64,000 nt of DNA from Anastrepha obliqua (lineage: Eukaryota > Arthropoda > Insecta > Diptera > Tephritidae). Under the pieces are notes generated by a model. That model searched no databases, was not told the origin of the DNA, and saw nothing but the letters and a program-made list of their open reading frames with translations. Position numbers and translations under genes: made by a program. Within the stretch, counting starts at the first letter, position 1, and every line of letters starts with the position of its first letter. The DNA lies in contig NC_072896.1 of the NCBI RefSeq assembly GCF_027943255.1, positions 9,176,001-9,240,000 of the forward strand. Reading direction: 5' to 3'. Positions 11,885 to 21,634 of the stretch are shown here, piece by piece.

Positions 11885-12965
11885 ATTTTATCGGAGCCCA
11901 TGCGAACCGAAGCCGGTGTGAGGCTGTATCTTATCAACGCTACTTTTCCTGGTCGGCATTGATGAAATTCTAGCCAGCTCAGTTGATAATAAGGAAGAAG
12001 GTGATTACTCTGGCACCCTAATACAATGGAGCACCTTAAAGATTGCGCACTTGGAAGAGAACCCTCGAAAAAGAACTTAAGGCTGGAGGCGAATCTTTGA
12101 AAGAGGTCGAAGTCATCGCGAAGGAACGTGATCGTTGGAAGCGTTTTGTAGAGGCCCTATGCCCCATTAGGGAAGACAGGAATTAAGAGATCTTGAAGAT
12201 TTAGATTTCGCCAACGGTATAGTACTGCTTTCAGACATGTAAAGTAAACTGAACGCCTTTGTAAAACACTCTAACACTGCTGAACTCAAAGTCAATGTAA
12301 AGAAAAAACAAATATTTGGCAAAAAATGCTAATGACGCGTCCTTCAATATTGCAGAGAACAGCATTGACAAAATGAGTGGCTTTCAATATCTTGGCAACC
12401 TATTCACAAAGCAATAAACGTATTTGTTAATCTCCGAATGCCCAAAAAAATCAGCGTCCAAACCAAACTTCGTATCTTTAATTCAAATGTTAAGCCTGCA
12501 CTCCCGCTTGAAAAGCATTGTGTCCATCAGCAGAAATCGTTTAAAAGCTGCAAATGCTTGGAAACCGCAACTTGAGATACATCCTGCGCATTTGGTGGCC
12601 AAATAATTGGGTATCGAACGCCGACTTACACTGACAATACCAACAAAAACGACTCGCGCAAGGAATCAGACAGCGCAAGTTGAACTGACTCGGTCATACA
12701 CTACACAAGGGAGGCACGGAGATCAGCAGACAAGCACTAGCCTGCAATCTCCAGGGTCAGCGGTCTGAGGCGGACCTAGGAGCTCATGGCGCCGTTTCAG
12801 CGAAAGTCAAATGAAAGCTGGGGACAAAAACCTGACGTGGCAACAATTAAAAGCAAAAGCAGGGAACAGAAAGAAGTGGACTAATTTTGCTTTGGCCCTA
12901 CGATCCGCAACAGAGCTCGACGGTCTTTTTTGAAAGAAATTTCATACGCTCACAAAAGAGATGTG
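11885..12965 (+). pseudogene. RTE-clade non-LTR reverse transcriptase, rearranged relic
   Basis: Around 11915-11985 the + strand reads GCILSTLLFLVGIDE, the RT motif-B region of RTE elements (R-Q-G-C...). Around 12190-12240 it reads LEDLDFANGIVLLSD, the motif-C region in which the catalytic FADD has become FANG. KVNVKKKQIFG, then FQYLGNLFTK follow at about 12290-12415, then LRIFNSNVKPAL (12465-12500), LRYILRIWWP (12570-12602) and, near 12680-12750, RKLN-stop-LGHTLHKGGTEISRQAL. These are the typical connection and C-terminal parts of RTE proteins. Between motifs B and C lies an out-of-place segment (separate entry). Many stops and frameshifts make it non-functional. Confidence 0.8.
12040..12186 (+). 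pseudogene. Misplaced RTE C-terminal tail inside the RT core
   Basis: An uninterrupted 47-codon reading runs RTWKRTLEKELKAGG ... AKERDRWKRFVEALCP ... EDRN followed by TAA. This is the very end of an RTE-type ORF, yet it lies between motif B and motif C of the surrounding relic. The relic has its own C-terminal region further downstream. It is better preserved than the DNA around it. It could be a nested 3'-end insertion of a younger copy or the product of a rearrangement. Confidence 0.7.
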
Positions 12966-15012
12966 TCTACAAGCAAAAATGTGTTGAAAAATTATAAAAT
13001 TAATTTTAAACTGCAAGTAATCACAAACGGCTTAAACTATTGGGGTACTACTTTTTTACTATACAACCCTTGAGACATTAGCTATCACTCCTCAGAAATA
13101 AAATTTATCAAATATGTATTTCCTGTTACTTATAAAATTTCCAAAACAAAAATATAATTCTTCAAAAATTGGTGTTGCCGTGCGTGGCTTCACAAACTTT
13201 GACATTTTTAGGTGAGTTGCAAGTGATTAGAGTAAACTAAAATTTCTGATTATAGCTTGGACTGAATAAGCAAGAAAGAGGAGTTTATTTTTATCAAAAT
13301 CGCACTAACTAGAATTTTGCAGTTTTAGTGCAGTTTTTGCGAATAAAGTTTTGAGAAAAACTCCTTACGTGAACTTTAAAAGTACCTCTCAACGGTAGAT
13401 GGCTTTCTTAATGAGGAGATTTTTCATGGCAGAAGTACATTCGGAGTAATGGCAAAAATCGATTTTCTTGTGTGTATCAATGAATTCAGCTCAGTAGACT
13501 TTTCCCTAACCGTCAGAATTTAATAGAACTTTGATAGGTTTATACAACAGAAGTTGTACTACAAAAGTGTTACTATGTTTTTTCAATACCAAAATTAAAA
13601 AAGCCTAGACTAAATATTACATGTCCTGTAAATAAATTAATTTGCTTTCAAAAATACATAATCAGACGCAAAGTACATATGTAAGTCAGAATATAATCAC
13701 TATTCCAGAAACAAATACACTTTAATGTACATGAATGTGTGTGTGTACGTAATTGCAATTAAAACCACGCAAATAAATTGCGGTAGAAATATGTGAGTTT
13801 GCGGTAAATGTAAAAATTGAACATGCGGTCGGATATAATGTCAAGTGCGTGCAGCACATAAAAAAACGTACAAAAATTAACAGAACATATAAATAAACCA
13901 TAAAATGATAAATAGCAGAGGGGAAAACATGATATGTAGTGCTTTTGTAATTAAAAATAAAATAATACAAAGGGAAAGTCAAGTAATCGCATATGCAAAT
14001 GTATGTCTGTAATCATGTAAAGTACATACAACACAAATATATATCAGGTACCTATCAGGTACCATAAAAGGCAGGAGTTGCGGCAAAATTTAATTATTAT
14101 ATGCAACTGCGCAAACGATTGCTAAATTACGGCATTTGGTTGAAATTTTTACGCAAGCAAGATTCAATTTAAACTCATACCCGAATGCCCTGTAGGGAAA
14201 GCTTGAAGTAATGTGACGAATTTCTCTTGCTCTAGTGCAACAAATGCCACTGGTGTAACTTTTTGCTCGTTTAATATTGTCAAGAAAGAAGAATTTCTGC
14301 TGAGATGAAGTGAGTGTCAAGAATAATAGCTAGTTTTCAGCGATTTCACTGTGGTTCCAAGCACACTTTTACACTTGATTCCATAATCTTTGTGGAAAAC
14401 TAGCCATATCCTTTGGCGAGTCTAATTAACCATTTTCAGGTGTTCAAGTTGCCCATCTAATCGAGAGCGTGGTTTTCGAAAAATTTAAAGCTCAGCGTGT
14501 GATGGTTTTGGATATACTCCGATGCAGAGAGATAACATAGTGACTAGAAAATAATTATCTTGATTTAAAATACAAAATCATTGAAGGACTGCCCTTTAAA
14601 AGCTCACTGGATGCCTGAAATGCCTATTGCCATGCCTAGAGACGAAGAACTCTTCCTAATAGACGCCTCTTATTATTATTAAACCAGGTGGCGCATCAAT
14701 TAACCTTTTATCGCCTCGCTACCTAAAATGTTTTGATACTCAAATAGATGATCACTACGAACTTTAAACGCCCTCTCCCCGAAGTATTCCTCATTCGTAC
14801 AGAAAGTTTTGAATTGACTCAGTTTTTAACCTCTACAGCTTCTACATAAATTATTGTGTTAGTGAGTTTTAGACCAGACTAAATTTTCTCACGTAAAATA
14901 CGACCCTTAACCGACTGGCCATTTACCTCACTATCAAACATTTGTGTGTGTGATTTCGAGCTACAACTCTGAGATCACGCTCAGAGCATTAGTAAAAAGA
15001 AAAGTAAAGGGA
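12965..15012. other. Unique A+T-rich DNA with scraps of known repeats
   Basis: No gene recognised. A short minus-strand SINE scrap (CATGAAAAATCTCCTCATTA) lies at about 13408-13427. CAGGTGGCGCATCAATTAAC at about 14685 resembles one end of the GGTGGCGCAAAATTAAT MITE family found at 16962 and 53152. A tandem doublet of TATCAGGTACC occurs near 14042-14062. Confidence 0.4.
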
Positions 15013-15238
15013 GCCGCCGTAGCCGAACGGGTTGGTGCGTGACCATTCGGAATTCAGAGAGAACGTGGGTTCGAATCTCGGTGAAAGATCAAAATAAAGA
15101 AAACGTTTTTTCAGTTAATCCTCCGAGTGTAATTTTGCCACGGAAAAGCTTCTCAAAAAAGATATCTGCCGTTCGGAGTCGGCTTGAAACTGTAGGTCCC
15201 TCCATTTGTGGAACAACATCAAAACGCACACCATAAAT
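15013..15238 (+). mobile_element. tRNA-derived SINE, head and body, 3'-truncated
   Basis: It starts GCCGCCGTAGCCGAACGGGT, which fits a pol III A box. GTGGGTTCGAATCTCGGTG (15066-15084) is a near-perfect B box. The head is about 75 bp, like a tRNA, but continues straight into non-tRNA body sequence (AAAGATCAAAATAAAG, then GCCGTTCGGAGTCGGCTTGA, CCATTTGTGGAACAACATCA) instead of ending. It stops after ACGCACACCATAAAT, lacking the GGAGGAGGAG tail block. No poly-T pol III terminator was identified at its end. Confidence 0.88.
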
Positions 15239-15380
15239 GCATTTTTCAATCAGACGCTTCATTCAAAACTAAAACTAACTTTTTAGGCAATGCAAATTAT
15301 TATACGGCAACCCTAAGTTTCATGACAAATGCACTCGGTTAAAGCACTTTATGGAATATTAAATTTTACCTAATTTTATA

Positions 15381-16695
15381 CAGGGTGGCTGATGAATTTT
15401 TTCTACATTAAGAAACTCAAATAACTTTTTTTTTAGTGTATGGAATTCATTTATTTTTTTTTTCAAGTTGAAGGTCATTAAATTTTATTAAATGTAGCTT
15501 AACTAGTTTTAAAAATAATTGAATTTAAATGCCCCCCATGCTCGTTGACACAAGTGCGGGATCTTAGTAAAAAGTTGTTCATTGCTGCTTTGAGAGTTGC
15601 GACAGGAATAGCCGCAATTGTTGTCCGAATGGATTGTTTTAGTTCATCCAAATTTGTTGGCTTTGTTTTATAAACTTCTTGTTTACATAAACCCCACAAG
15701 AAAAAGTCAGGTGCAGTAAGGTCAGGCGACCTGGGGGGCCAACGAAATTCGGAGTTTCTTGAAATCAGTTTATTGGGAAATTTTCGTCGCAACTCTGTCA
15801 TAACAGTCTGGGCTATGTGAGACGTTGCCCCATCTTGTTGAAACCACACAGAGTTGAAAGGAATTCTCTTTCGGCGTAGTTCTGGATAGAAAAATTCTTT
15901 CAGCATTTTCAAATAACGGTCTCCAGTAACCGTAACGGTGTGACCATTTTCTTCAAAAAAATAAGGCCCGACAATACAGCGTGAAGAAACCGCACACCAC
16001 ACTGTCACGCGAAGAGAATGCAATTCCGTCTCGTGGAGTATCTGTGGGTTAGAAGTACTCCATATTCGACAATTTTGTTTGTTCACATTGCCGTTTAAAT
16101 CGAAATGGGCCTCATCAGACGTAAAAAGGCAGTTTAACATGTTTTGGTGTTCTTCCACCATTTGCAGGATCTTCTGGCAAAATTCCAAGCGAATCGGCAA
16201 GTCTTCTGCATTCAGTTTGTTAACCATTTGAATTTTGTAGGGAAATAAGTCTAAATCTTTGTGCATTATTGTTTGCAAAGACTGTCGGCTGACACCAAGT
16301 TGAGCAGATAAGCTTCTTGTTGAAACCCTTGGATTGCTTTGTATAGCTGCAGCTACAGCAGCGGTCGTTTCCTCCGTCCGAACTGGTGGGTTTCGATGAT
16401 AAGGCCTTCTTGCGACTGTTCCTTGCTCAGCAAAATGATTCACCAGTCTCATTATGGTCCATCTGCTCGGGGGATCGCCGCCAAACATCCGCCTGTACTC
16501 TCTCTGTACCAAAACTACGGACTCCAGTGCGTGATAGCGGCGGACTATCCAAATTCTTGTTTGCGTGTCCCAGTTATCCATTTTAATAAATTTTAAAGAT
16601 CAATCTGCAAATTAAAACAAAAATGGAACAGATAACTTAAAAAGAAAAAAAGTTAATCAATTTTTTTTTGGTAGCGGCTTTCATCAGCCACCCTG
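15381..16695 (-). mobile_element. Intact 1315-bp mariner-like element (DD41D)
   Basis: Ends are CAGGGTGGCTGATGAA at 15381-15396 and its exact reverse complement at 16680-16695, a perfect 16-bp inverted repeat. TA dinucleotides flank both ends (15379-15380 and 16696-16697), as expected for Tc1/mariner insertion. The single ORF lies on the minus strand with about 115 bp of non-coding sequence on each side. Length, ends and an open transposase frame make it a structurally complete, probably recent copy. It lies just upstream of satellite block 2. Confidence 0.93.
15499..16581 (-). CDS. Transposase, Tc1/mariner superfamily (DUF4817 + DDE_3)
   Basis: A 360-residue DNA transposase that would cut and reinsert the surrounding element in the nucleus. 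Residues 5-60 form an N-terminal helix-turn-helix of DUF4817 type (VLVQREYRRMFGGDPPSRWT). A second HTH-like part follows at about 70-108 (STRSLSAQLGVSRQSL). The DDE domain shows D156 in TSDEAHF, D250 in WFQQDGATSHIA and D292 in TAPDFFLWG. There are 41 residues between the second and third Asp (DD41D), a spacing described for the rosa group first found in Ceratitis. The usual family length is about 340-360 residues. The start MDNWDTQ lies 114 bp inside the right terminus and no stop interrupts the frame. All three catalytic acids are present, so it may be active; activity itself cannot be judged from sequence. Confidence 0.93.
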   Translation of the reverse strand: MDNWDTQTRIWIVRRYHALESVVLVQREYRRMFGGDPPSRWTIMRLVNHFAEQGTVARRPYHRNPPVRTEETTAAVAAAIQSNPRVSTRSLSAQLGVSRQSLQTIMHKDLDLFPYKIQMVNKLNAEDLPIRLEFCQKILQMVEEHQNMLNCLFTSDEAHFDLNGNVNKQNCRIWSTSNPQILHETELHSLRVTVWCAVSSRCIVGPYFFEENGHTVTVTGDRYLKMLKEFFYPELRRKRIPFNSVWFQQDGATSHIAQTVMTELRRKFPNKLISRNSEFRWPPRSPDLTAPDFFLWGLCKQEVYKTKPTNLDELKQSIRTTIAAIPVATLKAAMNNFLLRSRTCVNEHGGHLNSIIFKTS

Positions 16696-16961
16696 TATTA
16701 GAGAAATTCTTGCATTCAAACAACAGATTCTTGCTCTCGTTTATAACTCAATAAAAATTTTATTTTGAGGAAAAAAATTAAACATATTCCTACCTTGTTG
16801 AGTGAAAACTAAATATGCGGGAAAAGTCTCAGACTTGAAAATATTTTCAGTTTTAACCTTTTTTTTTAAGGTACGAATGTAAATAGGTCGCCACCCTAGT
16901 TAAAATATATCTGAATAAATGTTTTCTTCAAAAGTTATACTTTGAAAATGAAATTCTAATT

Positions 16962-17136
16962 CAGCGCAAGTGGCGCAAAATTAATCACCTAATTTTGTTT
17001 TGAAATAAAATTTTTTAGAAAAAAAAATTATTTTGAGTGATGTAATTCTTTATATTTGTTATGCGCACGCTTGTCTGTTTGTATACTGCAATAAATTATC
17101 AATCTTCTGATAAGATGATTCATTTTGCGCCACCCT
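16962..17136. mobile_element. MITE with GTGGCGCAAAATTAATC termini
   Basis: Left end CAGCGCAAGTGGCGCAAAAT and right end (read inward on the minus strand) CAGGGTGGCGCAAAATGAAT are imperfect inverted repeats about 30 bp deep. The element is about 175 bp, with a TA after the right end. No coding capacity. The ends resemble those at 53152-53316, so both probably belong to one Tc1/mariner-type non-autonomous family. Confidence 0.7.
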
Positions 17137-18127
17137 GTATTTTAAAATATATTTTTATATTCAATTAGTTGCAACATTTTCATTAATTATCATAAGTAAT
17201 AAAAATTTTAGCAAGGCGGAAACCCAATTTTTTAGTTAGATGGCAACCCTATTTACAAATATGTGTAAAATAAAATTTTCTCAGATAGCTTTCGTTTAAT
17301 TCTAATATTTTATTATTTTAATTTTTCATTATTTTAACTTTTTTGATATAAAGGTGGCATCTCTTTTTAAACATATTTCTGAATTAAACAGTTCTTTGCT
17401 TTGTGTGTCATATTTTATATCTTGATTAATATAAATACATATTTAATTCCTTATAATAATTGAATTATTTCTCATTTTGAATTATTTTTTTAGTTAGATG
17501 GCAATCCTGTATACAAATATGTCTAACGCGCCATTTTCTGAAATATATTTCGTTTGATTCTAATATTTTAATACAGTGTTCACCTGTTACACTTAATTAG
17601 TTTAACTTTTTTGATATATAGGTGGCATCTCTTTTTCAAAATATTTCTGAATTAAAGTGTTATTTGCTTGGATTTCATATTCTAATGTCTTAATTAATTA
17701 ATGCATGCATATTTAATACTTTGTAATATTGGTATGTTTGAATTACCTCTCATATTTTATGAATTTTTAGTTAGATGGCAACCCTATTGACAAATATGTC
17801 TAAAATAACATTTTCTTAAATAGCTTTCATTTGATTCTAATATTTGAATACAGTGTTCATCTGTTACAGAAAATTAGTTATAATTTTTTTATACATAGGT
17901 GGGATCTCTTTTTAAAAATATTTCTGATTTAACTTGTTCCGAAATACCTTTTCTTTGATAATTATTAAAATATGTATATACTTAGTGGTATATTGTGTAG
18001 CTAGCATTAATTGCAATTTTTTTTTTTTATACTTATATGGCAACTCTTTTTAAAAATATTTCAGAATTCAATTATTTCTAATAGCTTTCCTTTGATATAC
18101 ATTTTTCAATATTTTAATTGCCTTATA

Positions 18128-18301
18128 CAGGGTTGGCCATATTAAACTGACCCATGTGATTATTAAAAAAATATGGAAAAAGAAACCTTTTTTTTTGTTT
18201 CATTGTGAAAAACATTTAATTTAGTTCAAGGAGATTCGTTTACATCACTTTTTGAATATGATATCGCGCAAGTGGTCGCCCTTAGCACGTATTTGGATAT
18301 G
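18128..18301. mobile_element. Left part of a mariner-like deletion derivative (outer copy)
   Basis: Begins CAGGGTTGGCCATATTAAAC right after a TA and is nearly identical to the first ~165 bp of the next element. On the minus strand its edge encodes HIQIRAKGDH then LRDIIFKK, a transposase C-terminus. It ends abruptly at the TA where the next copy starts, and the rest of this copy is not found beyond 18663. Confidence 0.8.
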
Positions 18302-18303
18302 TA

Positions 18304-18663
18304 CAGGGTTGGCCATATTAAACTGACCCATGTGATTATTAAAAAAATATGGAAAAAGAATCATTTTTTTGTGTTTCATTGTGAAAAACATTTAATTTAG
18401 TTCAAGGAGATTCGTTTACATCACTTTTTGAATATGATATCGCGCAAGTGGTCGCCCTTAGCTCGTATAGCGTAATGTGCCCGTTTTTCGGCGTTTTCCA
18501 TAGTTTTGGCCAGCGCCTCGGCCGATATGGCGGCTATTTCCCGTCGGATATTGGCCTTAAATGCGCCTAGTGTCTTTGGCTTGTTGACGTAAACCTTAGA
18601 TTTCAAATTACAGTAAAAAGTTATAGGGTTACTCAATGGGTCAGTTTAATATGGCCAACCCTG
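18304..18663 (-). mobile_element. 360-bp internally deleted mariner-like element
   Basis: It is bounded by perfect inverted repeats of about 27 bp (CAGGGTTGGCCATATTAAAC plus seven further matching bases) and flanked by TA on each side. Between them only the last part of a transposase remains: minus-strand codons 18636-18421 read VYVNKPKTLGAFKANIRREI ... RAKGDHLRDIIFKK. This matches the C-terminus of DUF4817/DDE_3 transposases, the same superfamily lineage as 15499-16581 but a different family by its ends. The HTH and all catalytic residues are deleted, so it could move only with help from a full-length relative. Confidence 0.88.
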
Positions 18664-19016
18664 TATATTTAATTTCTATAATTTTCTTTCGATGAGTGGC
18701 AACCCAATTTAAAAGTATTTTTGAATTTAAGAGTTCTCAATTACCTTTCACTTGATGCCCATATTGTAAAAATTTAATTAACTTACATATTTAGTCCTTT
18801 TACAGATTTAATATAGACGGGGACCCTATTTAAAATATGTATTTCCGGATCAAAATACTATTAACAATCTTCCTTGAATACCCACATTTTATTATCTTAA
18901 TTATCTTTGAAATTTAATACATTTAAATTTTTTGTACAACTTATACAACTCTATAATATTTTATATACTATTATATCGTAATTTACTTTCAAATTTAGAG
19001 CATTTAAAGCTTTTGC

Positions 19017-19707
19017 ATGAATGGCAACTCTATTATTCATTTAAATGTTTTGTCTGAAAGAAATGTTCCTCGTCTGGAAGAAAGCCTGTTCATTTGGCTT
19101 AGACAGTGTAGAGGACAAAAAGTATCTGTGAGCGGTACTTTGTTAAAGGAAAAAGCAAAAGAGTTCGCGTATACTGTAAACATACAAAACTTTGCGGCAA
19201 GTGAAGGGTGGCTTACCAATTGCAAAAAGAGGAATGGAGTCGTACCAGTAGTTGATATATTTAAGTGGATGAAGATGTTGCTGTCTTAGGATCACTAACC
19301 GACGGCGGAATTTTATCTGCGACAGATACGAATGAAAAGAGCAACGATGAAGATGAAGACGATACATCACAACCTTTGGCAGAGATGTCAGTTAAGGTAG
19401 CACGAGCCTCATTCGATAACTTACAAAGCTTTTGTCTACAAAACGAAACTGATGAAACAGCATATTTTCTCCTTAAAAACATTATTGAAAAGTCTGAGCA
19501 GCAGCAATGTACTTCGAAGCAAACCCGTATAAATGAGTTCTTTTCAAAGATTAATTGATTCACATTATCAGTTTAATAAAAACACTTTATAATTCGAAGT
19601 TTTATTTATTTTCTCTCAAAAATTTCGATCCATTTAATATGTCAAATACTCGATAATTCGTAATATTTTAAGAGTCTCTCGAATTTCGAATTAACGAGAG
19701 TCGACTG
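19017..19707 (+). mobile_element. pogo/Tigger-like relic, 5' truncated and internally deleted
   Basis: Two coding remnants are joined. From about 19045 the first reads RNVPRLEESLFIWLRQCRGQ, then VSGTLLKEKAKEFA, then FAASEGWLTNCKKRNGV, the CENP-B-type DNA-binding helix-turn-helix of Tigger/pogo transposases. The frame then shifts near 19260. The second (to 19556) gives an acidic tail (SNDEDEDDTSQPLAEMS) and the C-terminus SKQTRINEFFSKIN followed by a stop. The whole DDE catalytic domain is missing. The right terminus reads inward on the minus strand as CAGTCGACTCTCGTTAATTC and is followed by TA (19708-19709). The matching left terminus was not found. Confidence 0.82.
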
Positions 19708-19709
19708 TA

Positions 19710-21630
19710 TATAGAAAATTTAAATTAAAAATTGTTTAACGCTTTTAATTAAACATTTCTTTTTAATAGTGCAGAAGTATTTTCCATCAAAAAATGAATT
19801 GTTTCTCAATATTGAAACACTAAAATATATGCAGCGGTACAGTTATGCTACTTAAAATCAGTAATTTATAAAAAAATATCTAATTTATTAGCAAACAAAG
19901 CTGACTACGTAGCTTTTGCTTGAATATAGGCACGACAATCACGGCACTTATTATAATTACTTGCATGCAAATCGAAGAAAAAAAATTCTTTTGACCGGTA
20001 GCTTCAAATGCACACTAACCTCGCAAGAGATCGCTTCATTGCTGCTGCGGATTGGTAGGGCAGAATAAATTGGACTTGAAAGAACGGCGAGTGAATGAAG
20101 AAAAACGGTTTGGAAATTACAACTAAGAAAAGCTGCAAGCAAAGAAAAGCATCCATACATACAAAAGAACAGAGTAGAGCAGTAAAATAAAAATACAATA
20201 ATTAATGAGTTCATAAAAAAGAATAAAAATACGTAAAAGAGAGAGAAATTACTTGTAAAAAATTACACCATGAAATATGAAAATGAATGTTAGTGGTTGA
20301 GAGTTGTATGCAATATTTCCTTTTAACTTTTGCTTACCCACGAAGAAATGGCGAAAATAAGAAAACAACGTTAATAGAATTACTTCTATTCAATTATAAT
20401 TAATTGTCAAAAGAGGTTAAATACAAGGATTCAGTGGCGTCGGCAAACGAATAAAAGCAGAAAAACTTATAAAAAAGTAATAAGAAGGTTATGGGAAAGA
20501 AAACACCTGAAGATTTAATGGACTCAGATTTGTTTTATATTCTGAAATGCAAGCAAGTAAATCTGCTATAGCAAGGGGGGAGGGAAAAAGTAGTTAAGAA
20601 AAAAATATGAAAATCTGCACTTGACACACATAAGGTTGCAAAATTCTTACGTCGTAAATAATTCAGATTAGTGAAGGAAGTAAAAACGCAAAACCAAATA
20701 CCAAAAAAAAACAAAAAATGATAATAATAACAGCATCACAATTGACTTGCCATAAACCTGCCTTTATTTGTCAGTTGCCATTAACACATTTTTATAATTA
20801 TATTCTTCGCCATTTTTACTTTCATCGAATGACTTTGTAAATTTGCTTCAAGTATGAGTTAATCTTTGAAAAGCAATTTACGGGTATTTATTGGTATTTA
20901 TTTTCCTTGCAAATAAGGCACCGCACAAAATTGGCTTTTGATTAAAGTGCCATTAGTGTGCGCCCACATAGCCGTGCAGTGCCGTGCATTGCATGAGTAT
21001 GCACATACATTCACACACACACATACGTATATATGAACTTGAAGTCATTGAGTAAATCGATTTGTGCGAAGCGTTGTTTTTTTTGAATGAATTTGCAAAA
21101 AGTGTTGTTTTGTAGTAATTCAATGGATGGATGAATAAAAAAATGTGGTGGAAATTAAAATGTATGCATTTGAAATATAAAGAAATACTTAAGCAGAAAA
21201 GGCACAACAAAAATTAGTAATTTATTGGCTTGCATATTCTTTTAATGGTTGGTTGAGGCCATGGTGATCTCACAATTTATGTGCCTCCGGAGAGCAACTG
21301 AAGAGTATTTTTTTATGTAAAAATATGCACTCTATGGTGTGCCTTTGACTGCTGCGGAGTAATTACTATGTAGAAAATTTATTTTGTTTTTACTGAAGTT
21401 GTAGATTGTGGAAAAAGTTTGGTGCCGTGCCGCAAAATTAACATCAAGCCTTCGAGTGGAATTTAAATTGCGTGAGGCCCAAAGGCGGGATGTGCTAAGC
21501 GTTGATGTAATATTTATAAAATTAGTTTCATGTCTCTGATTCCAAGTGATAGATATGGGTTAATGTATTGCGATTTAGTGTGATCTTAAGCGATGCTATT
21601 AGCGTTGGAGTAATATCATGAATTGCACTG
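19710..21630. other. Unique A+T-rich DNA, no gene recognised
   Basis: Non-repetitive apart from A-rich tracts (20575-20720) and a CACACATACG-type tract near 21013-21030. No open frame has recognisable domains. Confidence 0.45.
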
Positions 21631-21634
21631 TTGT

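Larger units (their letters stand above)
16860..19016. repeat. Satellite block 2, dimeric 260-277-bp period, invaded by TEs
   Basis: Alternating boxes: TTAGTTAGATGGCAACCCT type (TGGCAA near 17241, 17499, 17776) and GATATATAGGTGGCATCTCT type (GGTGG near 17353, 17621, 17898). This gives a two-monomer repeat of about 258-277 bp. Further boxes occur near 18039, 18695, 18820 and 19019. Each monomer also carries TTTGATNCCCATATTTT-like DNA (for example near 18753 and 18885), which is shared with blocks 1 and 3. The array is interrupted by the MITE at 16962 and the nested mariner derivatives at 18128-18663, and a pogo relic abuts its end. Confidence 0.82.

Noticed and set aside
15013..15090. A tRNA gene
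   Set aside because: A and B boxes are present, but no matching acceptor arms close the head and the sequence runs into the SINE body shared with other copies.
16339..16596. Plus-strand open frames of 66-85 codons
   Set aside because: They lie antisense to the start of the intact transposase and have no family features; they are shadows.
19265..19558. Independent 97-codon acidic protein gene
   Set aside because: It is the C-terminal tail of the pogo/Tigger relic, directly followed by that element's terminal repeat.
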